The notes under the pieces are model-generated. The model did no database searches. It was not told the DNA's origin and worked only from the letters and a program-made list of their open reading frames with translations. Positions 42,914-52,558 of a stretch of DNA of 64,000 nt are shown here, in pieces; positions within the stretch are counted from its first letter, which is position 1; each line of letters opens with the position of its first letter. This stretch comes from Rs1 sp038900335 (lineage in GTDB: Bacteria; Pseudomonadota; Gammaproteobacteria; Pseudomonadales; Balneatricaceae), in contig JBBMRB010000009.1 of the NCBI GenBank assembly GCA_038900335.1, positions 89,351 through 153,350 on the forward strand. The letters are read 5' to 3'. The position numbers and the translations under genes are program-made.

Positions 42914-45900
42914 ATGGCATATACATTCACTGAGAAGAAACGCATTCGTAAAGATTTCAGCAAATTGCTGCAAGTCATGGATGTGCCTTACCTGTTAGCG
43001 ATACAGTTAGATTCGTATCGTCGTTTTTTACAGGAAGGAGTAAGCGCGACAGATAGACAAGAAGAAGGTCTGCATGCGGCATTTAAATCTGTATTTCCAA
43101 TCGTTTCGTACTCGGGCAACGCTGCTCTAGAGTATGTTGGTTATCGTTTGGGTAAGCCGATTTTTGACGTAAAAGAATGCCAGTCACGTGGTATCACATA
43201 CGCTGCACCACTACGCGTAAAAGCACGATTGGTTATTTATGATCGTGAAACATCAAACAAAGCAATAAAAGACATTAAAGAGCAAGAAGTCTACATGGGC
43301 GAAATGCCTCTGATGACTGATAATGGTACTTTTGTTGTCAATGGTACAGAGCGTGTAATTGTTTCTCAGTTGCATAGATCTCCAGGTGTGTTCTTTGATC
43401 ACGATAAAGGTAAGACGCATTCTTCAGGAAAACTTCTCTACTCAGCGAGAATTATTCCTTACCGTGGTTCATGGTTAGATCTAGAATTCGACCCTAAAGA
43501 TAACTTGTTTGTACGTATCGATAGACGTCGTAAATTACCTGCTACAATCCTGTTGCGTGCCCTTGGTTATTCAACGCAAGATATCGTTGATACATTCTTC
43601 GATAAAGTTGAATGGACAATCAGTGAACAGAGCATTCAGATGGAGCTTTCGCCAGAGCGTTTACGTGGCGAAACGATTGCTTTTGAAGTGAAAGACCCAG
43701 AAGGTAATGTACTTGTTGAAGCTGGCCGTCGTATTACGCCTCGCCTAATTAATAAAATGGCAGACGCGGGTATGAAGTATCTCGAGGTTCCTCGTGAGTA
43801 CTTAATCGACAAAACACTGGCGACAGATGTTATCGATGAAGCGACAGGCGAACTAGTTGCAGCATGTAACGATGAAATTACTGCTGAAATTCTAGATGCG
43901 TTAATCGCCGCTGGTATTACAGATATACAAACACTGTACAGTAATGAGCTAGATAATGGCCCATTCATGTCAACAACTCTACGTATAGATCCTACTCGTA
44001 GCGCACTAGAAGCGCTCGTAGAAATCTACCGTATGATGCGCCCTGGCGAGCCACCGACTAAAGAATCTGCTGAGACATTGTTTCAGAACTTATTCTTCTC
44101 GGATGAGCGCTATGATATGTCAGCGGTTGGTCGTATGAAGTTTAACCGTCGTTTAGGTCGCGAAGCAGAACAAGGTTCTGGCGTGCTAGACAATAACGAT
44201 ATCTTAGATGTTATTAAAACATTGATTGATATTCGTAACGGTAAAGGCATTGTCGATGACATCGACCATTTAGGTAACAGACGTATTCGCTCTGTTGGTG
44301 AAATGGCAGAAAACCAATTCCGTGTTGGTCTTGTACGTGTAGAGCGTGCAGTTCGTGAGCGTCTAAGTATGGCAGAAGCCGATAACTTGATGCCACAAGA
44401 TTTGATCAACGCAAAACCAGTAGCGGCAGCTGTTAAAGAATTCTTTGGTTCAAGTCAATTGTCCCAATTCATGGATCAAAACAACCCGTTATCGGAAGTA
44501 ACACACAAGCGTCGTGTCTCTGCATTAGGCCCAGGCGGTCTAACACGTGAGCGCGCTGGTTTTGAAGTACGTGACGTACATGCAACTCACTACGGTAGAG
44601 TATGCCCGATCGAGACGCCAGAGGGTCCAAACATTGGTTTGATTAACTCATTGGCAACTTATGCGCGCACTAACCATTACGGTTTCATCGAAACACCTTA
44701 TCGCAAGGTTGTTGATGGCGTAGTAACTGATGATGTTCAATACTTGTCAGCGATCGAAGAAGGCCAATATGTTATTGCTCAGGCAACAGCGCCACTAAAT
44801 ACAAGCAAGCAGTTTGTAGAAGAAATGGTAACTGTTCGTCATCAAGGCGAAACAACGGTTAAGCCAGCTGAAAGCGTTAGTTACATGGACGTATCGCCAC
44901 GTCAGGTTGTATCTATAGCTGCAGCGTTGATCCCGTTCTTAGAGCATGATGATGCCAACAGAGCACTAATGGGATCGAACATGCAACGCCAAGCAGTACC
45001 GACACTACGCGCTGATAAGCCAGTAGTAGGTACCGGTATGGAGCGTTACGTGGCACGTGACTCCGGTGTATGTATCCGTGCAGATCGTGGTGGTATTGTT
45101 GAAACAGTTGATGCGGCGCGTATTGTTATTCGTGCTAATGAAGCTGAGATTACAGAAAACGATGCTGGTGTAGATATCTACAACCTGACTAAATATACTC
45201 GTTCAAACCAAAATACCTGTATTAACCAGAAGCCAATTGTAAGACCAGGAGATGTTGTTGTACGCGGCGATATCATGGCAGATGGTCCCTCTATTGATAT
45301 GGGTGAGTTGGCGCTAGGGCAAAATATGCGTATCGCATTCATGCCTTGGAACGGTTATAACTTCGAAGACTCGATTCTTATCTCAGAACGTGTGTTAGAA
45401 GAAGATAGATTCACTACGATTCACATCTCTGAGCTAACCTGTGTGGCTCGTGATACTAAGCTAGGTTCTGAAGAAGTCACTTGCGATATTCCAAACGTCG
45501 GCGAGTCAGCTTTAGCTAAGTTAGATGAATCAGGTATTGTTCACATTGGTGCAGAAGTAGGCCCAGGTGACATCCTTGTTGGTAAGGTAACGCCAAAAGG
45601 TGAAACGCAATTAACACCAGAAGAAAAGCTACTGCGAGCTATCTTCGGTGAGAAAGCATCGGATGTTAAAGATACATCGCTACGTGTTAAAGGCGGAACA
45701 AAAGGTAAAGTTATCGATGTTCAGGTCTTTACGCGCGATGGTGTAACGAAAGACGAGCGTGCTATAGCGATTGAAAAAGCTGAACTGGATGCTATCCGTA
45801 AAGATATCATGCAAGAGACACGTATCGTTGAAAGCGCAACTTACGAGCGCTTACATGCGGTGTTACTAAATGCGACAGTTGAAGGTGGTGCAGGTCTTGC

Positions 45901-47014
45901 AAAAGGCGATGTGCTGACTGCTGAGCGTTTAGAGAGCTTAAATAAAGCAGACTGGTTCAAACTACGCTTGAGTGACGAAGGTGTTGCACAGCAGTTAGAG
46001 CTAGCAGAAACACAGCTTGAAGAAAGCCGTGAGATGCTTGATAAAAAGTTCGAAAACAAGAAAACTAAGTTGCAAACTGGTGATGATTTAGCACCGGGTG
46101 TACTTAAGATTATCAAGGTATATGTTGCCACTAAGCGCTGTTTACAGCCTGGTGATAAAATGGCTGGACGTCACGGTAACAAAGGTGTTGTCTCGGTTAT
46201 TATGCCAGTTGAAGATATGCCTTACGATGAAAACGGTGATACCGTTGATATCGTGCTAAACCCACTGGGTGTACCTTCGCGAATGAACGTTGGTCAGATC
46301 CTAGAAACACATATGGGTGCGGCTGCTAAAGGCCTGGGTCGTAAGATCGAAGCAATGTTAGAAGTCGAGCGTGAAAAAGCAGAGACGGTACTTGAGGTAC
46401 GTGGTTTCTTAGAGCAAGTATACAACAGCGATTTAGATGGCTGGACTACATCAAAAAATGAAGATTTAGATTCATTTAGCGATGATGAGTTACTTGAGCT
46501 AGCTAACAACTTGCGTGGTGGTGTGCCATTGGCAACACCTGCATTTGATGGTGCTAAAGAAGCTGAAGTTAAAGGCTTGCTACGCTTAGCTGATATGGAT
46601 GACAGTGGTCAGGTCACTCTGTTTAACGGTCGTACTGGTGATAAATTTGATCGTAAAGTAACCGTTGGTTACATGTATATGCTCAAATTGAACCATTTAG
46701 TTGATGACAAAATGCATGCGCGTTCTACTGGTTCGTACAGCCTTGTTACTCAACAGCCGCTCGGTGGTAAAGCTCAGTTTGGTGGTCAGCGTTTCGGAGA
46801 GATGGAAGTATGGGCACTAGAAGCATATGGTGCTGCTTATACTCTGCAAGAAATGCTAACGGTTAAGTCTGATGATGTAAATGGACGTACCAAGCTGTAT
46901 AAGAACATCGTTGACGGTGATCATAGAATGGAGCCGGGTATGCCAGAATCGTTCAATGTATTGGTCAAAGAGGTTAGATCTCTTGGTATCGATATAGAGC
47001 TTGAGTCTGAATAA
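42914..47014 (+). CDS. rpoB: RNA polymerase beta subunit
   Basis: 1366 aa from the ATG at 42914 (MAYTFTEKKRIRKDF), with GGGGA eight bases upstream; the longer reading from 42872 is not supported. The rifampicin pocket FGSSQLSQFMDQNNPLSE and THKRRVSALGPGGL is wild type, so the encoded enzyme should be rifampicin-sensitive. GDKMAGRHGNKGVVSVI and the C-terminal GGKAQFGGQRFGEMEVWALE are intact. Length matches gammaproteobacterial beta subunits. It is followed by rpoC after 61 bases. Confidence 0.98.
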   Translation: MAYTFTEKKRIRKDFSKLLQVMDVPYLLAIQLDSYRRFLQEGVSATDRQEEGLHAAFKSVFPIVSYSGNAALEYVGYRLGKPIFDVKECQSRGITYAAPLRVKARLVIYDRETSNKAIKDIKEQEVYMGEMPLMTDNGTFVVNGTERVIVSQLHRSPGVFFDHDKGKTHSSGKLLYSARIIPYRGSWLDLEFDPKDNLFVRIDRRRKLPATILLRALGYSTQDIVDTFFDKVEWTISEQSIQMELSPERLRGETIAFEVKDPEGNVLVEAGRRITPRLINKMADAGMKYLEVPREYLIDKTLATDVIDEATGELVAACNDEITAEILDALIAAGITDIQTLYSNELDNGPFMSTTLRIDPTRSALEALVEIYRMMRPGEPPTKESAETLFQNLFFSDERYDMSAVGRMKFNRRLGREAEQGSGVLDNNDILDVIKTLIDIRNGKGIVDDIDHLGNRRIRSVGEMAENQFRVGLVRVERAVRERLSMAEADNLMPQDLINAKPVAAAVKEFFGSSQLSQFMDQNNPLSEVTHKRRVSALGPGGLTRERAGFEVRDVHATHYGRVCPIETPEGPNIGLINSLATYARTNHYGFIETPYRKVVDGVVTDDVQYLSAIEEGQYVIAQATAPLNTSKQFVEEMVTVRHQGETTVKPAESVSYMDVSPRQVVSIAAALIPFLEHDDANRALMGSNMQRQAVPTLRADKPVVGTGMERYVARDSGVCIRADRGGIVETVDAARIVIRANEAEITENDAGVDIYNLTKYTRSNQNTCINQKPIVRPGDVVVRGDIMADGPSIDMGELALGQNMRIAFMPWNGYNFEDSILISERVLEEDRFTTIHISELTCVARDTKLGSEEVTCDIPNVGESALAKLDESGIVHIGAEVGPGDILVGKVTPKGETQLTPEEKLLRAIFGEKASDVKDTSLRVKGGTKGKVIDVQVFTRDGVTKDERAIAIEKAELDAIRKDIMQETRIVESATYERLHAVLLNATVEGGAGLAKGDVLTAERLESLNKADWFKLRLSDEGVAQQLELAETQLEESREMLDKKFENKKTKLQTGDDLAPGVLKIIKVYVATKRCLQPGDKMAGRHGNKGVVSVIMPVEDMPYDENGDTVDIVLNPLGVPSRMNVGQILETHMGAAAKGLGRKIEAMLEVEREKAETVLEVRGFLEQVYNSDLDGWTTSKNEDLDSFSDDELLELANNLRGGVPLATPAFDGAKEAEVKGLLRLADMDDSGQVTLFNGRTGDKFDRKVTVGYMYMLKLNHLVDDKMHARSTGSYSLVTQQPLGGKAQFGGQRFGEMEVWALEAYGAAYTLQEMLTVKSDDVNGRTKLYKNIVDGDHRMEPGMPESFNVLVKEVRSLGIDIELESE

Positions 47015-47075
47015 CACACCCGAATCATATAGGCGAGGCTTGCCTCGCCGCGAACTCCCCGCGGAGCTATAGATA

Positions 47076-50000
47076 ATGAAAGATTTACTAAATCTATTAA
47101 AATCGCAAGGTCAGTCTGACGAATTCGACTCGATCAAGATTACTTTGGCGTCTCCTGAATTGATCCGTTCTTGGTCATTCGGTGAAGTGAAAAAGCCAGA
47201 GACAATTAACTACAGAACGTTCAAGCCTGAACGTGAAGGTCTTTTTTGTGCCAAAATATTTGGCCCTGTAAAAGACTACGAATGTCTTTGTGGTAAATAC
47301 AAGCGTATGAAGCATCGCGGTGTTATCTGCGAAAAGTGTGGTGTTGAAGTTACCTTAAGTAAGGTGCGTCGTGACCGTATGGGTCACATCGATTTAGCTT
47401 CTCCTGTTGCTCATATTTGGTTCTTAAAATCATTGCCTTCACGTATCGGTTTAATGATGGATATTACGCTTCGTGATATCGAGCGCGTACTTTATTTCGA
47501 ATCATTTATTGTTATCGATCCAGGTATGACAACGCTTGAGCGTTATCAGCTACTAAACGATGAGCAATATTATGAAGCCCTAGAAGAATTTGGCGATGAC
47601 TTCGATGCCCGTATGGGTGCAGAAGCGGTACAAATGCTACTAGCTGAGCTTGATCTAAAAGAAGAAATTGCCAAGTTGCGTGAAGAGATTCCTGCAACTA
47701 ACTCAGAGACCAAAATCAAAAAGCTATCTAAGCGTTTAAAGCTTATGGAAGCGTTTGATAAGTCAGGCAATAAGCCTGAGTGGATGGTATTCACGGTATT
47801 GCCGGTATTGCCACCTGATTTGCGTCCATTAGTACCTCTTGATGGTGGTCGTTTTGCGACGTCTGATTTGAACGATCTTTATCGTCGAGTCATTAACCGT
47901 AACAACCGTCTAAAGCGTCTACTTGATCTTAATGCGCCTGATATCATCGTACGCAACGAAAAGCGTATGTTGCAAGAATCAGTCGATGCATTGATGGATA
48001 ACGGTCGTCGCGGTCGTGCTATTACTGGTTCGAACAAGCGTCCATTGAAATCTCTTGCCGATATGATTAAAGGTAAGCAGGGTCGTTTCCGTCAAAACTT
48101 ATTGGGTAAACGTGTAGATTACTCAGGACGTTCAGTAATTGTTGTTGGTCCGTCACTACGTTTACAACAGTGTGGTCTTCCTAAGAAGATGGCACTAGAA
48201 TTGTTCAAGCCGTTCATCTTCTCTAAATTAGAGTTGCGTGGCCATGCGACTACAATTAAAGCGGCTAAGAAAATGGTTGAGCGCGAAGAAGGCTTAGTCT
48301 GGGATATCCTAGATGAAGTCATCCGCGAGCATCCTATTTTACTTAACCGTGCGCCAACACTTCACAGATTAGGTATTCAAGCATTTGAACCTGTTCTTAT
48401 TGAAGGTAAAGCGATCCAATTGCATCCATTAGTTTGTGCGGCATTTAACGCCGACTTCGATGGTGACCAAATGGCTGTTCACGTACCGTTAACGATTGAA
48501 GCGCAGCTTGAAGCACGTGCATTGATGATGTCTACCAACAACATCTTGTCACCAGCTAACGGCGAGCCAATTATCGTACCTTCGCAAGACGTTGTACTAG
48601 GTCTGTATTACATGACTCGTTCACGTATCAATGCGAAAGGCGAAGGCACAGTGTTTGCTGATATCGAAGAAGTACAGCGTGCATACGGCAGTGGTCAAGT
48701 TGATTTACAAGCAATTGTTAAAGTGCGTTTGCATGAAATGATCCGCGATATCGTTGGTAACGAAACTGAAAATACAGCGATTCGTGAAACAACGGTAGGC
48801 CGTGCCATCTTATTTGGTATCGTACCTAAAGGATTGCCTTTTGAAATCGTCAACAAGGCGATGAAAAAGAAAGCAATTTCAAATCTTTTGAACGAGACGT
48901 ATAGACGTTGTGGTTTGAAAGATACGGTTATGTTTGCAGATAACCTAATGTACTTAGGTTTTCGTGAAGGTACTGAATCTGGTACGTCTATCGGTATCAA
49001 TGATTTCGTTATTCCCGATGAAAAGAAAATCATTATCGGTGAATCAGAAGAAGAAGTTAAAGATATTGAGAAGCAGTTTGCCGATGGTCTGGTAACACAG
49101 GGCGAGAAGTACAACAAAGTTATCGATATTTGGTCACGTGCCAACGAAACGCTTGCTAAGCGCATGATGGATAATCTTAAAACCGATACGGTTATAGACC
49201 GTCACGGCGTTGAAGTAGAGCAAGAGTCGTTTAACTCTGTCTACATGATGGCTGACTCAGGTGCTCGTGGTAGTGCCGCTCAGATTCGTCAGTTAGCGGG
49301 TATGCGTGGTTTGATGGCGAAGCCGGATGGCTCGATCATCGAGACCCCGATTACGGCTAACTTCCGTGAAGGCTTGAACGTGCTTCAGTACTTCATCTCT
49401 ACCCATGGTGCTCGTAAAGGTCTAGCTGATACCGCTCTTAAAACAGCGAACTCTGGTTATCTAACAAGACGTCTAGTTGATGTGGCACAAGATTTAGTTA
49501 TCACAGAAGATGATTGTGGTACTGACAAGGGTCTAACGCTACAGCCGATGATCGAGGGCGGCGATGTTGTTGTTCCTTTATCAGAGCGATTGTTAGGTCG
49601 TGTTATCGCTGTCGATGTTCTAGCGCCGAAAACGGGCGATGTGTTGATCTCTGCAGGGACCATGATTGATGAGGCTTGGGTTGCTCGTTTAGAAGAAGAA
49701 GAGAAGTATTCTTCAATAGATGAAGTAATCGTTCGATCCGCCATTACTTGTAAAACGCGTTTTGGTATCTGTGCTAGCTGTTACGGGCGTGACTTAGGTC
49801 GCGGTCATAAAGTTGACCCAGGTGAAGCAATTGGTGTTATTGCAGCACAATCAATTGGTGAGCCAGGTACACAGCTTACCATGCGTACGTTCCATATCGG
49901 TGGTGCAGCGTCAAGAGCGGCAGCAGATGATAGCGTGCAGGTTAAAGCGGGCGGTGTTGTTAGATTTGACAACATGAAGTTTGTTACTAGACCTGATGGT

Positions 50001-51299
50001 AAGCTCGTTGCCACTTCACGTTCTGGTGTTTTAGGTGTGACTGATGAGCACGGTCGTGAGCGTGAGCGTTATAGATTGCCATACGGTTCTGTCATCAAAG
50101 TTGTTGACGGTACTAAAATAGAAGCCGGCGATGTCCTAGCAAACTGGGATCCGCATACCCATCCTATCGTTACAGAGATGGCGGGTAAGGTAGAATTTGT
50201 TGGTCTAGAAGATGGTATTACCGTCAATCGTCAAACTGATGATATTACTGGTCTAACCACTATCGAAGTTATGGATGCTAAAGATCGCCCATTAGCAGGT
50301 AAAGATACTCGTCCTCTAATCAAGCTTGTTGATGATCAAGGTCAAGATATCTTGCATGCAAATGGTGAATCTGCAATCCAGTACTTGTTGCCAGGTAAAG
50401 CGATCATCAACTTAGTTGATGGTGCAAATGTAGCAGTTGGTGATGTATTAGCACGTATTCCTCAAGAGGGATCGGTTAACAAAGATATCACCGGTGGTCT
50501 GCCGCGTGTTGCTGATTTATTTGAAGCACGTAAGCCAAAAGAGTCTTCGATTCTTGCTGAAATTTCAGGTGCCGTTAGTTTCGGTAAAGAAACAAAAGGT
50601 AAGAAGCGTTTAGTTATTAGCCCAAGTGAAGCGGATCCATTCGAGCTGATGATTCACAAATGGCGTAACTTGAACATCTTCGAGGGCGAGTTTGTGCAAA
50701 AGGGTGAGGTTGTGTCCGATGGTCCAACTAACCCACACGATATTCTACGCATTTTAGGTGTTGAGCCTTTAGCTGAGTTTATTGTTAACGAAATTCAAGA
50801 AGTTTACCGATTACAAGGCGTTGTAATCAACGATAAGCACATCGAAGTAATTGTTCGTCAGATGTTGCGTAAAGTTGAGATTGTTTCTGGTGGTGATTCT
50901 ATGTTCATCCCTGGCGAGCAAGTAGAATATGCAGCGGTTGTAGAGCGTAACGCAGAGCTTGAAGCTGAAGGCAAAGTAGGTGCGTCATTCAATCGTGTGC
51001 TATTAGGTATTACGAAGGCATCTCTTGCAACAGATTCATTTATATCCGCGGCGTCTTTCCAAGAGACAACGAGGGTATTAACTGAAGGTGCGGTTACCGG
51101 TAAGCAAGATTTCCTACGTGGACTTAAAGAAAACGTAGTGGTAGGTCGTCTGATCCCAGCGGGAACAGGATTGGCTTATCATGCTGAGCGCAAGCGCAAG
51201 CGTGCCTTAGCGGATGGAACTGACACTGTTAGTGCTCAAGAAGTTCAAGAAGCATTAACAGCGGCGTTAAATGCGTCAATGTCAGCAAGCGAAGATTAA
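47076..51299 (+). CDS. rpoC: RNA polymerase beta' subunit
   Basis: 1407 aa, as in E. coli. The N-terminal zinc site is CLCGKYKRMKHRGVICEKCG (about residues 70-89). The catalytic NADFDGDQMAVHVP holds the Mg-binding Asp triad. The second zinc site is CKTRFGICASCYGRDLGRGH near residue 890. It ends in the omega-contacting region. It is the last gene of the L10-beta operon. Confidence 0.98.
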   Translation: MKDLLNLLKSQGQSDEFDSIKITLASPELIRSWSFGEVKKPETINYRTFKPEREGLFCAKIFGPVKDYECLCGKYKRMKHRGVICEKCGVEVTLSKVRRDRMGHIDLASPVAHIWFLKSLPSRIGLMMDITLRDIERVLYFESFIVIDPGMTTLERYQLLNDEQYYEALEEFGDDFDARMGAEAVQMLLAELDLKEEIAKLREEIPATNSETKIKKLSKRLKLMEAFDKSGNKPEWMVFTVLPVLPPDLRPLVPLDGGRFATSDLNDLYRRVINRNNRLKRLLDLNAPDIIVRNEKRMLQESVDALMDNGRRGRAITGSNKRPLKSLADMIKGKQGRFRQNLLGKRVDYSGRSVIVVGPSLRLQQCGLPKKMALELFKPFIFSKLELRGHATTIKAAKKMVEREEGLVWDILDEVIREHPILLNRAPTLHRLGIQAFEPVLIEGKAIQLHPLVCAAFNADFDGDQMAVHVPLTIEAQLEARALMMSTNNILSPANGEPIIVPSQDVVLGLYYMTRSRINAKGEGTVFADIEEVQRAYGSGQVDLQAIVKVRLHEMIRDIVGNETENTAIRETTVGRAILFGIVPKGLPFEIVNKAMKKKAISNLLNETYRRCGLKDTVMFADNLMYLGFREGTESGTSIGINDFVIPDEKKIIIGESEEEVKDIEKQFADGLVTQGEKYNKVIDIWSRANETLAKRMMDNLKTDTVIDRHGVEVEQESFNSVYMMADSGARGSAAQIRQLAGMRGLMAKPDGSIIETPITANFREGLNVLQYFISTHGARKGLADTALKTANSGYLTRRLVDVAQDLVITEDDCGTDKGLTLQPMIEGGDVVVPLSERLLGRVIAVDVLAPKTGDVLISAGTMIDEAWVARLEEEEKYSSIDEVIVRSAITCKTRFGICASCYGRDLGRGHKVDPGEAIGVIAAQSIGEPGTQLTMRTFHIGGAASRAAADDSVQVKAGGVVRFDNMKFVTRPDGKLVATSRSGVLGVTDEHGRERERYRLPYGSVIKVVDGTKIEAGDVLANWDPHTHPIVTEMAGKVEFVGLEDGITVNRQTDDITGLTTIEVMDAKDRPLAGKDTRPLIKLVDDQGQDILHANGESAIQYLLPGKAIINLVDGANVAVGDVLARIPQEGSVNKDITGGLPRVADLFEARKPKESSILAEISGAVSFGKETKGKKRLVISPSEADPFELMIHKWRNLNIFEGEFVQKGEVVSDGPTNPHDILRILGVEPLAEFIVNEIQEVYRLQGVVINDKHIEVIVRQMLRKVEIVSGGDSMFIPGEQVEYAAVVERNAELEAEGKVGASFNRVLLGITKASLATDSFISAASFQETTRVLTEGAVTGKQDFLRGLKENVVVGRLIPAGTGLAYHAERKRKRALADGTDTVSAQEVQEALTAALNASMSASED

Positions 51300-51329
51300 T
51301 CAGTTAAACTGATATAAATAACTCTTTGT

Positions 51330-51359
51330 TTGACCTGGGGCGTATTTCTCTAGTAGAAT
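51330..51359 (+). promoter_or_regulatory. promoter of the str operon
   Basis: TTGACC (51330-51335) and TAGAAT (51354-51359) are separated by 18 bases and followed by the GC-rich discriminator ACGCGCCC. This fits a growth-rate-controlled ribosomal promoter ahead of rpsL. Confidence 0.6.
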
Positions 51360-51445
51360 ACGCGCCCAGATTAAAGTTGACGTTCCCCTAAATATATAAT
51401 GAGAATTTGTGTATTTAATTGAGAGGGTTCGGAGCTTTTCGAGCT

Positions 51446-51483
51446 AAAAGATCGCCATCTTAGATGCCGGTCTTTTGGTTTTT
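51446..51483 (+). terminator. hairpin in the str operon leader
   Basis: AAAAGATCGCCATCT (51446-51460) and AGATGCCGGTCTTTT (51462-51476) form a long stem with two imperfect pairs, followed by GGTTTTT. It lies between the candidate promoter and rpsL, so it may be an attenuator, or the terminator of rpoC if the promoter assignment is wrong. Confidence 0.5.
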
Positions 51484-51527
51484 ATATAACGTGAAGAATA
51501 TTAACGTGAAAAGTGGAGTTTGCTTAA

Positions 51528-51902
51528 ATGGCAACAATTAACCAATTGGTTCGTAAACCACGTAAACGCAAAGTACAAAAAAGTGACGTTCCAGCCCTTC
51601 AGGCTTGTCCACAACGTCGTGGTGTTTGTACTCGTGTTTATACAACTACACCTAAGAAACCTAACTCGGCACTACGTAAAGTTTGTCGTGTTCGTCTAAC
51701 GAACGGTTTTGAAGTGACATCATACATCGGTGGTGAAGGTCACAACTTGCAAGAGCATAGTGTAGTGCTTATTCGTGGTGGTCGTGTTAAAGATTTACCG
51801 GGTGTACGTTACCATACAGTACGTGGCGCATTAGATTGCGCAGGCGTTAGTGATCGTAGACAAGGTCGTTCTAAGTACGGTGCTAAACGTCCTAAGTCAT
51901 AG
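51528..51902 (+). CDS. rpsL: 30S ribosomal protein S12
   Basis: 124 aa. TTPKKPNSALRKVCRVRL and RGGRVKDLPGVRYHTVRGAL carry the two decoding-site loops. The lysines at which streptomycin-resistance changes occur (43 and 88 in this numbering) are both unchanged. It monitors codon-anticodon pairing. First gene of the str operon. Confidence 0.98.
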   Translation: MATINQLVRKPRKRKVQKSDVPALQACPQRRGVCTRVYTTTPKKPNSALRKVCRVRLTNGFEVTSYIGGEGHNLQEHSVVLIRGGRVKDLPGVRYHTVRGALDCAGVSDRRQGRSKYGAKRPKS

Positions 51903-52061
51903 GTTTTAATCTGTAAAGATTTTTGACTTATTTCCCTGGACTTAGACTTAGCTAGTTCTTCGGCTGTTAATGTAATTAGCATAGTCGTATTAGTTAAGAG
52001 TAAGGTCAGATAGAAAATCTATCTGAATTTCCTGAAGACATATAATATATGAGGGCTTATC

Positions 52062-52532
52062 ATGCCTAGAAGACGCGTCGCTGCAAAGCGCATTATTTTA
52101 CCAGATCCTAAATTCGGAAACATGGGTTTAGCTAAGTTTATCAACCACGTAATGGTTAGCGGTAAAAAATCTGTCGCTGAAAAAATCGTGTACGGAGCAT
52201 TGGCAACTGTTGCTGAGCGTTCTAACAAAGATCCTTTAGAGCTTTTCGAAAAAGCTTTAGAAGGTATCCAGCCTGCAGTCGAGGTTAAATCTCGTCGTGT
52301 TGGTGGTGCTACATACCAAGTACCTGTAGAAGTACGTCCTTCTCGTCGTAATGCACTTGCAATGAGATGGTTAGTAGATTACTCACGTAAGCGTGGTGAA
52401 AAGTCAATGGCTCTTCGTCTAGCTGGTGAAATCTTAGATGCATCTGAAGGTCGTGGTGCAGCTGTGAAGAAACGTGAAGACGTTCATCGCATGGCTGAAG
52501 CAAACAAAGCGTTTGCTCATTATCGTTTCTAA
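52062..52532 (+). CDS. rpsG: 30S ribosomal protein S7
   Basis: 156 aa. MPRRRVAAKRIILPDPKFGN opens the protein, and GGATYQVPVEVRPSRRNALA (about residues 85-104) is the family signature. It nucleates assembly of the 30S head. The 159-base gap to rpsL is long and may contain the S7 autoregulatory site known from E. coli; I did not resolve its fold. Confidence 0.98.
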   Translation: MPRRRVAAKRIILPDPKFGNMGLAKFINHVMVSGKKSVAEKIVYGALATVAERSNKDPLELFEKALEGIQPAVEVKSRRVGGATYQVPVEVRPSRRNALAMRWLVDYSRKRGEKSMALRLAGEILDASEGRGAAVKKREDVHRMAEANKAFAHYRF

Positions 52533-52558
52533 GAAACGTCTATAAAGAGGAAAAAGTC

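Noticed and set aside
43636..43968. Minus-strand frames within rpoB, rpoC, fusA and tuf
   Set aside because: They mirror the codon bias of the highly expressed genes, have low-complexity Ser/Arg-rich products and no ribosome binding sites.
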